Assembly (NCBI GenBank): GCA_022866585.1
Contig: JALHUP010000392.1
Span: 1 to 5,941 of the forward strand
DNA length: 5,941 nt
Direction: 5' to 3'
Origin: Candidatus Zixiibacteriota bacterium
GTDB taxonomy: Bacteria; Zixibacteria; MSB-5A5; SM1-73
Positions 1 to 5,387 of this stretch are shown piece by piece. The position numbers were made by a program, and so were the translations under genes. The notes under the pieces were generated by a model that worked only from the letters and a program-made list of their open reading frames with translations, was not told the DNA's origin and did not search any database. Positions within the stretch are counted from its first letter, which is position 1. Each line of letters begins with the position of its first letter.

Positions 1-822
1 CAAACCTTGTTTCGGATTATAGGCATCTATCGGGTATTCTACCAAAGTGGAAATCAGGGCTGATTCAGAAGAGGAAAGGGCTTGGCTGGTTTTGGGAGAA
101 AAGCCCGCCCAATCATAAACACAATACAAAAATTGAGTCATCTTATATCCCCACATGAAGTGACTTAGCTCATCGGTCTGAGCCAGACCATCGCCCTTCC
201 AATCATCCTTAACGTGAAACTTGCCTTTTGATTCTCCCCAGGCATTTACCGCCTGATGGAAACCGAGGGTTACCGCCACCAGATTCAACCCCCCTATCAC
301 TGAAGCCTTTCTGTAACTGATCCTGCTTTTCATTATGGAATAAGTCGAAGATCCCGCCCTTCGGGTCTGAGCCTCAGGGTCGAAGACCGCAGGCGGGGAA
401 GAAAGACTTTTTTTCTTAGAATAATCCCCCTGTCGAAGATCCCGCCGAAGGCGGGGAACAGAAGAAGAACTTTGGTTAAGTTTAGGTGAATCTTGGTACT
501 TAAGAATTGGAATTTTGCCCCACTTTTTCCAGCCATCTTCATAGTCCGAGAAATCTAAGGAGAAAAGGGGGCTTTGAAAAGAAACTCTTTTTAAGTCGAG
601 AGATGAATCTGATGTGCTATAATTCAGAATCAAACCATGGTCTTTGCTGAATCCATACCCGAAAACGGGGACAACCAAAATGTTGAAAATCCCGCCCTTC
701 GACAGGCTCAGGGTGGTGAGCGACCTGTCCTGAGCGAAGTCGAAGGAAGTTGAACCACCAAAGGCGGGGAAGAAGACAAATACCAAAATCACAAAAGATA
801 TATGTATTCTCTTTAGGCTCAC
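1..822 (-). CDS. Secreted DUF2279-like protein, 5' part only (runs off left edge)
   Basis: The minus-strand frame is open from a TGA at 853-855 to the window edge, giving at least 274 residues from a GTG at 822. Residues 1-23 look like a signal peptide: K4-R5, a hydrophobic run at 6-18 (IHISFVILVFVFF), then a possible cleavage site around A20-F21-G22. Residues 45-122 are unrecognised. Residues 165-274 carry a hydrophobic segment (about 174-191), then FHVKDDW (202-208) and a conserved-looking D217-E218-L219-S220-H221. This pattern recalls DUF2279/YfiM-like envelope proteins (FHFFNDN...DKxGH), whose biochemical role is unknown. Three palindromic repeats lie in frame at residues 19-44, about 123-131 and about 143-160. 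The GTG start is chosen because it gives a signal peptide and sits just below a consensus promoter. The alternative ATG at 333 would lose the signal peptide and is less likely. Decay to a pseudogene cannot be fully excluded, but no stop or frameshift is visible. Confidence 0.62.
   Translation of the reverse strand, partial: MSLKRIHISFVILVFVFFPAFGGSTSFDFAQDRSLTTLSLSKGGIFNILVVPVFGYGFSKDHGLILNYSTSDSSLDLKRVSFQSPLFSLDFSDYEDGWKKWGKIPILKYQDSPKLNQSSSSVPRLRRDLRQGDYSKKKSLSSPPAVFDPEAQTRRAGSSTYSIMKSRISYRKASVIGGLNLVAVTLGFHQAVNAWGESKGKFHVKDDWKGDGLAQTDELSHFMWGYKMTQFLYCVYDWAGFSPKTSQALSSSESALISTLVEYPIDAYNPKQGL
344..397. repeat. Palindromic repeat unit A (54 nt), inside a reading frame
   Basis: A leader GTCGAAGAT (344-352) precedes the outer arms CCCGCC (353-358) and GGCGGG (392-397). 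Inside are nested arms CTTCG (359-363) with CGAAG (381-385), and CTGAG-C-CTCAG (367-377). The unit is 54 nt, a multiple of three, and lies within the DUF2279-like frame, encoding about residues 143-160, a low-complexity stretch before the conserved domain. It shares its leader and outer arms with the units at 432 and 910. Confidence 0.85.
432..455. repeat. Palindromic repeat unit B (24 nt), inside a reading frame
   Basis: The leader GTCGAAGAT (432-440) is followed by the hairpin CCCGCC-GAA-GGCGGG (441-455). The 24 nt are identical to positions 910-933. It falls in the DUF2279-like frame and adds an arginine-rich stretch near residues 123-131 (sense reading PRLRRDLRQ). The leader and hairpin point antisense to the gene. 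Confidence 0.88.
691..768. repeat. Composite palindromic repeat unit C (78 nt) over the signal-peptide end
   Basis: The outer arms are CCCGCC (691-696) and GGCGGG (763-768). Nested inside are CCTTCGAC (696-703) with GTCGAAGG (739-746), and GCTCAGG (706-712) with CCTGAGC (729-735). The total is 78 nt, exactly 26 codons (residues 19-44) of the DUF2279-like protein, with the arms falling on codon boundaries. Shorter members of the family have a 3-nt loop where this copy has 66 nt, so it looks like one palindrome inserted into another. Confidence 0.85.
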
Positions 823-828
823 ATATTT

Positions 829-856
829 ATTATAACCCAATTTTGAATTTTGTCAA
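829..856 (-). promoter_or_regulatory. Consensus sigma70 promoter for the DUF2279-like gene
   Basis: Read on the minus strand, a perfect TTGACA (856-851) is followed after 16 nt by a perfect TATAAT (834-829). Transcription would be expected to begin about seven bases further on, at or next to position 822. That is the first base of the proposed GTG start codon, so the message may be leaderless. Confidence 0.75.
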
Positions 857-879
857 GTATTTTAGAGCAGGCCACGTGT

Positions 880-946
880 CTTCCCCTCTCCCCACAGGAG
901 AGAAGGCAGGTCGAAGATCCCGCCGAAGGCGGGAGTGAGGGGGAAG
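880..946. repeat. Composite palindrome containing repeat unit D
   Basis: The outer arms are CTTCCCC (880-886) and GGGGAAG (940-946). Inside are an overlapping hairpin CTCTCC-CCACA-GGAGAG (886-902) and the 24-nt unit D at 910-933, which is identical to unit B (leader GTCGAAGAT, then CCCGCC-GAA-GGCGGG). The layout suggests unit D was inserted inside an older palindrome. The tail GTGAGGGGGAAG (935-946) recurs at 1145-1156. Confidence 0.75.
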
Positions 947-994
947 TATGCCTCACAGCTGATTAAGTGGACTTGTAGTGAGCGAAGCGAATCT

Positions 995-1028
995 ATTAAG
1001 CTGATTCAGCAATTATTATCTGCTTAAT
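995..1028. repeat. Short inverted repeat
   Basis: ATTAAGC (995-1001) is complementary to GCTTAAT (1022-1028), with a 20-nt loop. A smaller competing palindrome, GCTGA-T-TCAGC, lies at 1000-1010. It has no T-rich tract and no adjoining gene end, so a terminator role is not supported. Confidence 0.45.
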
Positions 1029-1128
1029 CTGTTTCATCTGTTGGGAAAGATTTTCCTCGCCTTTTTCCATTTTTGAGTTATAATGCTTTTGAATTCACGA
1101 TACCAAAGACATAGAATTTGGTGAAAAT

Positions 1129-1156
1129 CCCGCCAGAGGCGGGGGTGAGGGGGAAG
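1129..1156. repeat. Palindromic repeat unit E with shared 3' tail
   Basis: The hairpin CCCGCC-AGA-GGCGGG (1129-1143) is followed by GTGAGGGGGAAG (1145-1156). The same 12-nt tail follows the hairpin in unit D (935-946), so hairpin and tail look like parts of one repeat. The GTCGAAGAT leader of units A, B and D is absent here. Confidence 0.75.
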
Positions 1157-1172
1157 CATCCCCTGATCTGGT

Positions 1173-1226
1173 GGGAGTTGAACTCCCGCCCGTAAAGACG
1201 AGGGATAGGGGTGCAACCTCTATCCC
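1173..1226. repeat. Two tandem hairpins
   Basis: A perfect palindrome GGGAGTT-G-AACTCCC spans 1173-1187. It is followed by an 11-bp stem from GGGATAGGGGT (1202-1212) and ACCTCTATCCC (1216-1226), with one G-T pair and a GCA loop. They lie just upstream of the promoter for the coiled-coil gene. Neither has a U-rich tail on either strand. Confidence 0.6.
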
Positions 1227-1250
1227 AACGAAATTCCCATACGAATATAC

Positions 1251-1279
1251 TTGACAATTCAGTTTCTATGGGGTTTATT
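1251..1279 (+). promoter_or_regulatory. Probable sigma70 promoter for the coiled-coil membrane protein gene
   Basis: A perfect TTGACA (1251-1256) is followed, 17 nt on, by TTTATT (1274-1279), which matches TATAAT at four of six positions. Transcription would start near 1286, giving a leader of about 26 nt before the ATG at 1312. Confidence 0.5.
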
Positions 1280-1311
1280 GTTATCAATTTAATCTATAAC
1301 TCTGACTTTAA

Positions 1312-2133
1312 ATGATAAAATGTAAGAATTGTGGTGAGGAAATAGAAACCCCAAAAAGAACACTCTTTGAAAAAATCCGAGCTTGGTTGGAACTCATAAC
1401 TTTTGTTTCCGCTCTTGGCGTTCTTGGGGTTATGCTTTATAATAGTTTTCAAACAAAAGATTCCATAGAACTTACAAGGGAATCGGTGAAAAAAATTGAC
1501 ACTGGTTTTGACCTAACCAGGCAACAAATTGATTTGCAGGCTCAACAAAATGAATTAATGAGGGAGGAATTGAACCTTACCAGAACTTCAGTCGAAGTAC
1601 AACGGAGTCAGGAAGAGGTTTCAAGAAAAGAATCAATCGAAAGAAATAGACCAAGAATAGAAATAAAACCTCCGGAGGTCATCTTCTCAGATTCGGGTCT
1701 CCTTATATATACGACTCTCAAAAACACGGGTTTTTCAGACGCAGAAGATGTTCGGTTATTTGGGAAACGCGGGTTTCCAATTAAAGGAAGATATGATGTA
1801 GTTTCCTATTCAGGGGATTCTGCGGAGACTACTAAAATCACTCCGGAAAATTTTAGCCTTACTCCTGACATACTACTAATGCTTCCGACAGACAGTATCA
1901 AGTTTGACCAAAGACCTGGAAAAATCACTAAAACTATGGAAACAATGATTGAGGATTTTGTCCCCAAACCATATTATGGAGATTTCTATTCTATAGTGAA
2001 TATAACGTATAGTTGGTCCATGTACAAAAAGAAGTATGAGGACAGCAATATCTATTATCATATTTATCATCAAAAAGACAGCACATTTTCTACTCGGCTC
2101 ATAGATGTGAGGATGGCTCCTCTGATGAAATAG
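1312..2133 (+). CDS. Unrecognised membrane-anchored coiled-coil protein with N-terminal CxxC
   Basis: I do not recognise this 273-residue protein. It opens with a single cysteine pair, C4-K-N-C7, like half of a zinc ribbon, then an amphipathic basic stretch. One probable transmembrane segment follows at about 27-46 (LITFVSALGVLGVMLY). Residues 50-110 are heptad-like and rich in Gln, Glu and Arg, with LTRxSV-type words at 54-59 and 89-94, so they probably form a coiled coil. From about 114 (RPRIEI) a beta-rich domain begins; LKNTGFSDAEDV (136-147) resembles the N-x-G turn of immunoglobulin-like accessory domains seen in other uncharacterised bacterial membrane proteins. The start codon is the first ATG after the promoter; no Shine-Dalgarno sequence is visible. 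It converges on the zinc-ribbon gene at 2221-2769. No catalytic motif is seen, so a scaffold or sensor role is only a guess. Confidence 0.8.
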   Translation: MIKCKNCGEEIETPKRTLFEKIRAWLELITFVSALGVLGVMLYNSFQTKDSIELTRESVKKIDTGFDLTRQQIDLQAQQNELMREELNLTRTSVEVQRSQEEVSRKESIERNRPRIEIKPPEVIFSDSGLLIYTTLKNTGFSDAEDVRLFGKRGFPIKGRYDVVSYSGDSAETTKITPENFSLTPDILLMLPTDSIKFDQRPGKITKTMETMIEDFVPKPYYGDFYSIVNITYSWSMYKKKYEDSNIYYHIYHQKDSTFSTRLIDVRMAPLMK

Positions 2134-2173
2134 GCTAAGCTACTATGAAGAGGAATTTACAGAATACTACGGA

Positions 2174-2191
2174 GCAGAACAGGGGTTCTGC
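2174..2191. terminator. Hairpin between convergent genes, possible weak bidirectional terminator
   Basis: GCAGAAC (2174-2180) pairs with GTTCTGC (2185-2191) across a 4-nt loop. It lies in the 87-nt gap between two genes that end towards each other, which is where a shared terminator would be expected. Neither strand shows a clear T tract after the stem, so confidence is low. Confidence 0.35.
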
Positions 2192-2220
2192 CACCTCAGT
2201 AAAATTCTATTGCCTAAATA

Positions 2221-2769
2221 TCAGGAATACTCAAACCATTCTGGTTTAATCTGGAAAGGAAGCTTACAGCAGGGGCATATTGCTGGAGAAATATCCAATT
2301 CAAGTCCACAATTAACACAGACAAAGGGTGCCCATTTTTTTATATATTCGTTGGAAGCCGAAAACTGATGAATCTGTTTGTAATCGTTTAGTTGAACCAC
2401 TAAGTTGGAATGGTCATAATGAATGATTCCTTGAAATACTCCTGAGCCTATTATTTCAGGATACGTTATTATGCGGCAATTACCACCGTAAGATTCACCC
2501 TCTGAACCAGAAGCCAAGGTTTGCAGTAAGTATCTTTTCTGATCTTCCGAAGAGTTGGTATAGATAGAATCATGCCCTAAAGTCCTAAGACCCCAATCTC
2601 CTTGTATTATTGTGTTGTGCTTCAGTATTTTCTCCATCTGCTTGGGAGTTGGATTATCATATATCTGGAATATTGAGTACCCGCAGTGTGGACATGGATT
2701 CTCAAAATATCGATAGAAGGGTTTCTTACATTTAATACATATTCTCTTATTCATTCTATTCTTCTTCAT
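2221..2769 (-). CDS. Unrecognised protein with a zinc ribbon at each end
   Basis: This gene encodes 182 residues from the ATG at 2769. The N-terminal ribbon is C11-x2-C14...C26-P-H-C29 and the C-terminal ribbon is C151-x2-C154...C165-x2-C168, so each offers four cysteines for one zinc. The middle (about 40-145) has no motif I recognise, though it is rich in aromatic residues and glycine (GSGVFQGIIHYDH). There is no signal peptide or membrane segment, so it is probably cytoplasmic. The frame extends nine codons further to a GTG at 2796, but the promoter's -10 box lies inside that extension, which favours the ATG at 2769. Another ATG at 2754 is possible. Double zinc-ribbon proteins often bind nucleic acid or protein partners, but nothing here shows which. 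It is unrelated by strand to the gene it converges on, yet both carry CxxC knuckles. Confidence 0.78.
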   Translation of the reverse strand: MKKNRMNKRICIKCKKPFYRYFENPCPHCGYSIFQIYDNPTPKQMEKILKHNTIIQGDWGLRTLGHDSIYTNSSEDQKRYLLQTLASGSEGESYGGNCRIITYPEIIGSGVFQGIIHYDHSNLVVQLNDYKQIHQFSASNEYIKKWAPFVCVNCGLELDISPAICPCCKLPFQIKPEWFEYS

Positions 2770-2785
2770 ATGTGAACCAACATTT

Positions 2786-2815
2786 ATTGTATGCACATCT
2801 TTCGCGTTGTGTCAA
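2786..2815 (-). promoter_or_regulatory. Probable sigma70 promoter for the double zinc-ribbon gene
   Basis: On the minus strand, a perfect TTGACA (2815-2810) is followed by TACAAT (2791-2786) after 18 nt. Transcription would begin near 2779, about ten bases before the ATG at 2769. The promoter lies in the gap after uvrC, so this gene can be expressed separately from uvrC. Confidence 0.6.
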
Positions 2816-2886
2816 GACCTCAGTCCCCGTGATAAATCGTGTCCTCTGTGTAACAGCAGAAGTAACTTCTCATACCACGCACCAAA

Positions 2887-4725
2887 CTACGGATGGAAAT
2901 AGTTGTAGATATTCTCTGCCACTCTTTGGCTAATGCCCTCAACTCGCAATAGCTCTTCTAAGCTAACTTGTTTGATTCTTTCCACTGAGCCAAAATGTGA
3001 AAGCAAAATTTTTCTTCGGGCAGGACCAATTCCCGGAATTTCATCTAACTCCGATTTTATGATCCTTTTCTTTCGCAATTTGCGGTGATACTCTATGGCA
3101 AAACGATGGGCTTCATTTCTAATCCTTTGGAGGAGCTTCAAAGAAGCAGAACTTTTGGGGATCATCAAAGAGTCCGATTTTCCCGGCAAAAATACCTCAT
3201 CTAATCTTTTGGCTAAGGCGATCGCATTTTGATTTTTAATGCCTAAGGTATTCAAAGTTTCGACGGTTGTAGAAAGTTGCCCCTTTCCTCCATCCACCAA
3301 AACCAGATCAGGAAATTCCTTTTTCTCCTCGGATAGTCGTGTGAAATATCTTTTCACCACCTCACCCATCATGGCGAAATCGTCCTGTCCCTCTACGGTT
3401 TTAATCCTAAATCTTCTATATTGGCTTTTCTTGGGGCGCCCATCCTCAAAGAAAACCAATGAGCCGACTGCATCCGAAGAACCAAAATTGGAGATGTCAA
3501 AGGCCGCTATCTTTCGAGGAGGAATAGAAAGATATAAATCCTTTTCTAAAGATTTAATCACCTGGGGAACTTTCTTTTTTGCCTCCGATTTTTGCAGCAA
3601 AAGCTCATCTAAAGAAAGTTGTGCATTGTAAGTTGCCATGTCCAAGAGCCTAACCTTTTCCCCTCTTTGAGGGATGAGAAATCTAACCTTTCCTTCTCTC
3701 TTAGAAGTAAGCCAGTCTTGGATCATCTCTTCATCATCTATCTCAACGGGAAGAATAATCTCCGGCGGGATCACGGCTGAATGCATATAGTATTGTCGCA
3801 AAAAAGTAGACAAAATCTCTTTATCTTCACTTTCTTTAAAGGCTATAAGATGGAAGTTTTGTCTGCCGATAAGAATTCCTTCTCTGATCTGCAGAGCAAC
3901 CACAAAGACATCTTTTCCGCCGAAGGCGGATCCTTCGGATTTGTCACGTGCCAAGGCGATTATGTCTTTATCGACTTTCTCCACATCCGCCACCTTCTGC
4001 TTTTCCATCACTGAGTCTAAAGCCTTTATCTGATCCCTGATTTTGGCGGCCATCTCGAAATTTTCTGTCTTGGCGTAATGTTCCATTCTTTCTTTTAAAT
4101 GCAAAAGCAAAGCCTCGTTTCTGCCGGATAGGAAGAGACAAACATTATCAATAATTTCTCTATATTCTTTCTCATTTATCTTTTCTTCACAGGGACCCAA
4201 ACATCTCTTTATATAAAAGTCCAGACAGAGTTTGATTCTCCTTGGTGAGGGCAAAGCCACATTGCAGCTTCTCACCGGAAAAATTCTTCTTAAGATTCTC
4301 AAAGTCTGGCGCATGGCTTTAACATTGGTATAAGGACCGAAATACTTAGCCTTATCCTTCTTTACCCTTCGCACCACCAGAACTCTGGGAAAAGGTTCAA
4401 AGGTGACCTTCAGGTAAGGGTATCTCTTATCGTCTTTCAAATTCACGTTATATCTGGGTTTGTATTCCTTAATCAGGTTCGATTCTAAGATCAAAGCTTC
4501 CATCTCCGAATCAGTGGCTAAGACGTCGAAATCGGAGATTTTGGAGACTAAAGCGGAGATTTTGGGATGATAAGGGGGCGCATCTTGGAAATATGCTCTT
4601 ACCCTGTTTCTCAAAGACTTTGCTTTGCCCACGTAGATTATTCTGCCTGATTTATCCTTCATCAGGTATACCCCGGGTTTGGTGGGAAGATTTTCTAATT
4701 TGGTTTTTATGTCGCTAAGAACCAT
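2887..4725 (-). CDS. uvrC: UvrABC excinuclease subunit C
   Basis: UvrC makes both incisions around a DNA lesion in the UvrB-DNA complex during nucleotide-excision repair in the cytoplasm. The 612 residues match the family's usual full length. The GIY-YIG nuclease (3' incision) spans about 13-93: GVY (18-20), YVGKAKSLRNRV (31-42), and EALILESNLIK with its acidic residues (76-86). A cysteine cluster follows (C154, C167, C175, C179), of the kind that can hold an iron-sulphur cluster in UvrC proteins. The UVR helix pair (about 206-240) contacts UvrB. The RNase H-like nuclease (5' incision) shows D410 (FDIS), D478 (LVDGG) and H540 (EAHRF), a complete acidic/His triad. Two helix-hairpin-helix motifs close the protein (about 560-610: IPGIGPARR, VEGISQRVA). 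The unusual feature is an eight-residue insert at 263-270, encoded by a palindromic repeat. No Shine-Dalgarno sequence precedes the ATG. The gene lies 88 nt after nlpC. Confidence 0.97.
   Translation of the reverse strand: MVLSDIKTKLENLPTKPGVYLMKDKSGRIIYVGKAKSLRNRVRAYFQDAPPYHPKISALVSKISDFDVLATDSEMEALILESNLIKEYKPRYNVNLKDDKRYPYLKVTFEPFPRVLVVRRVKKDKAKYFGPYTNVKAMRQTLRILRRIFPVRSCNVALPSPRRIKLCLDFYIKRCLGPCEEKINEKEYREIIDNVCLFLSGRNEALLLHLKERMEHYAKTENFEMAAKIRDQIKALDSVMEKQKVADVEKVDKDIIALARDKSEGSAFGGKDVFVVALQIREGILIGRQNFHLIAFKESEDKEILSTFLRQYYMHSAVIPPEIILPVEIDDEEMIQDWLTSKREGKVRFLIPQRGEKVRLLDMATYNAQLSLDELLLQKSEAKKKVPQVIKSLEKDLYLSIPPRKIAAFDISNFGSSDAVGSLVFFEDGRPKKSQYRRFRIKTVEGQDDFAMMGEVVKRYFTRLSEEKKEFPDLVLVDGGKGQLSTTVETLNTLGIKNQNAIALAKRLDEVFLPGKSDSLMIPKSSASLKLLQRIRNEAHRFAIEYHRKLRKKRIIKSELDEIPGIGPARRKILLSHFGSVERIKQVSLEELLRVEGISQRVAENIYNYFHP
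3916..3939. repeat. 24-nt palindromic repeat unit within uvrC
   Basis: Read in the uvrC sense it is TCCGAAGGA followed by TCCGCC-TTC-GGCGGA, closely matching the leader-plus-hairpin layout of units B and D (GTCGAAGAT, then CCCGCC-GAA-GGCGGG), also 24 nt. It occupies exactly codons 263-270 (SEGSAFGG), flanked on each side by an AAA lysine codon (K262, K271). It sits between ALARD and DVFVVALQIREG, where UvrC proteins commonly have a shorter connection. Confidence 0.8.
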
Positions 4726-4730
4726 AATTA

Positions 4731-4775
4731 GGTGTAAGGTGTAAGGTGTAAGGTGTAAGGTCTAAGGTGTAAGGT
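4731..4775 (+). repeat. Heptanucleotide tandem repeat (GGTGTAA, six units)
   Basis: Six consecutive 7-nt units run from 4731 to 4772, five of them perfect and one (4759-4765) reading GGTCTAA. A partial GGT follows. Related words on the opposite strand (CACCTT at 4791-4796 and 4805-4810) are complementary to AAGGTG at 4764-4769, so the end of the array could fold back. It fills half of the 88-nt gap between nlpC and uvrC, starting five bases upstream of the uvrC start codon, and in the uvrC message it reads as TTACACC repeats. Confidence 0.92.
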
Positions 4776-4813
4776 TTTCCTAACATCTTCCACCTTTGAC
4801 CTATCACCTTCTT

Positions 4814-5359
4814 TTAAGGAATTACTCTTCTTGCGCCTATATAGCTTTTTCGATAATGTTCATCGTCCAAGGATGATACAATCACCCCGTATCCTTCGGC
4901 AGAATGGACGAATTTCCCCTCCCCGATGTAAATTCCCACGTGTGATGGCGAAAATCCAAAGTCTGAGAAAAAGACCAGATCACCATAACCTAACTTTTCT
5001 TTGTCCACTTTTTTCACCAGTTTGAAAAGTTTTTCTGTGTTATGGGGGAGAATAAATCCGGCATATCTTTTATAGACCTCCACCACAAATCCAGAGCAGT
5101 CTATTCCATTCTTGCTTGCTCCACCTTTTTCATATGGTGTTCCCAGAAAAGACTCGATTATCTGTGCCATTTTGACTTGGTCTATCTTAGTTTGGCTTTC
5201 TTCTTCAAAAGAGAGAGTTTCTTTTTTACTTTGATCCTTTTCTTCGAGGGGAGACGGACTCTTTCTTTCAATGGGGTAAGAAGTGTATCTGGGCTGTGAA
5301 ACACAACCAACAAAGGTCATTAAAATAAGAAGAAGTACAAAATTCTTTTTCGTAGTCAT
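4814..5359 (-). CDS. NlpC/P60-family lipoprotein, probable cell-wall peptidase
   Basis: The 181-residue protein begins with a lipoprotein signal: K4-K5, a hydrophobic run (7-17), then F-V-G-C19 as the lipobox, so it is probably anchored in the envelope through C19. Residues 20-62 form a charged, Pro/Lys/Glu-rich linker. The NlpC/P60 domain (about 65-180) carries the catalytic cysteine C88 in GIDCSGF, the histidine H140 in PSHVGIYIG and the third polar residue H152 in FVHSAEG, so the active site is intact. The YGDLVFF stretch (125-131) is also typical. Members of this family hydrolyse peptide bonds in peptidoglycan stems, commonly between D-Glu and the diamino acid. The substrate is inferred, not seen. 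It lies 80 nt after the phosphatase gene and 88 nt before uvrC, all on one strand. The upstream AGGG is too far and too short to be a convincing ribosome site. Confidence 0.93.
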   Translation of the reverse strand: MTTKKNFVLLLILMTFVGCVSQPRYTSYPIERKSPSPLEEKDQSKKETLSFEEESQTKIDQVKMAQIIESFLGTPYEKGGASKNGIDCSGFVVEVYKRYAGFILPHNTEKLFKLVKKVDKEKLGYGDLVFFSDFGFSPSHVGIYIGEGKFVHSAEGYGVIVSSLDDEHYRKSYIGARRVIP

Positions 5360-5387
5360 AAGATGGACCCTAAGCAGTGGTAAAATT

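Larger units (their letters stand above)
857..1250. other. Non-coding, repeat-rich region between two divergent promoters
   Basis: I see no credible gene in this 394-nt stretch; the short open frames crossing it read through palindromes. It holds the composite element at 880-946, a TGAGCGAAG word at 979-987 that also occurs in unit C (731-739), an inverted repeat at 995-1028, a unit-family hairpin at 1129-1143, and further hairpins at 1173-1187 and 1202-1226. A small GGAAA/TTTCC stem lies at 1044-1056. Only about 1029-1128 is largely free of clear structure. Confidence 0.8.

Noticed and set aside
1..333. ATG at 333 as the real start of the DUF2279-like gene
   Set aside because: No promoter or ribosome site is seen there, and the same frame extends upstream without a stop to a signal peptide and consensus promoter. 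It is kept only as an alternative.
333..542. Short minus-strand open frame ending in a TAATG overlap with the ATG at 333
   Set aside because: It is read through repeat units A and B in another frame, while the overlapping frame is open for 274 codons with a signal peptide and promoter. The overlap is probably chance.
750..938. Plus-strand frame of 62 codons
   Set aside because: It crosses repeat unit C, the promoter and unit D, ends in an arginine-rich stretch produced by the palindrome, and resembles no protein.
1173..1226. tRNA-like appearance (minus strand has GTTCAAC and an ACCA)
   Set aside because: The T stem does not pair in the required register and no acceptor, D or anticodon arm can be built; simple hairpins explain it.
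1034..1287. Two overlapping minus-strand frames
   Set aside because: Both are read through the hairpin cluster at 1129-1226 and one runs across the promoter of the gene at 1312; they have no protein-like features.
2770..2796. GTG start giving a 191-residue zinc-ribbon protein
   Set aside because: The predicted -10 box (2791-2786) lies inside this extension, so the message would begin downstream of the GTG.
2858..2870. AGAAGT-A-ACTTCT palindrome after uvrC as terminator or operator
   Set aside because: It is a six-base-pair AT-rich stem with no T tract; it could bind a regulator, but nothing else supports that.
3239..4014. Plus-strand open frames opposite uvrC
   Set aside because: They are antisense shadows of a complete, well-conserved uvrC.
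4731..4775. Possible CRISPR array
   Set aside because: The 7-nt units are contiguous with no spacers and no cas genes are nearby; it is a simple tandem repeat.
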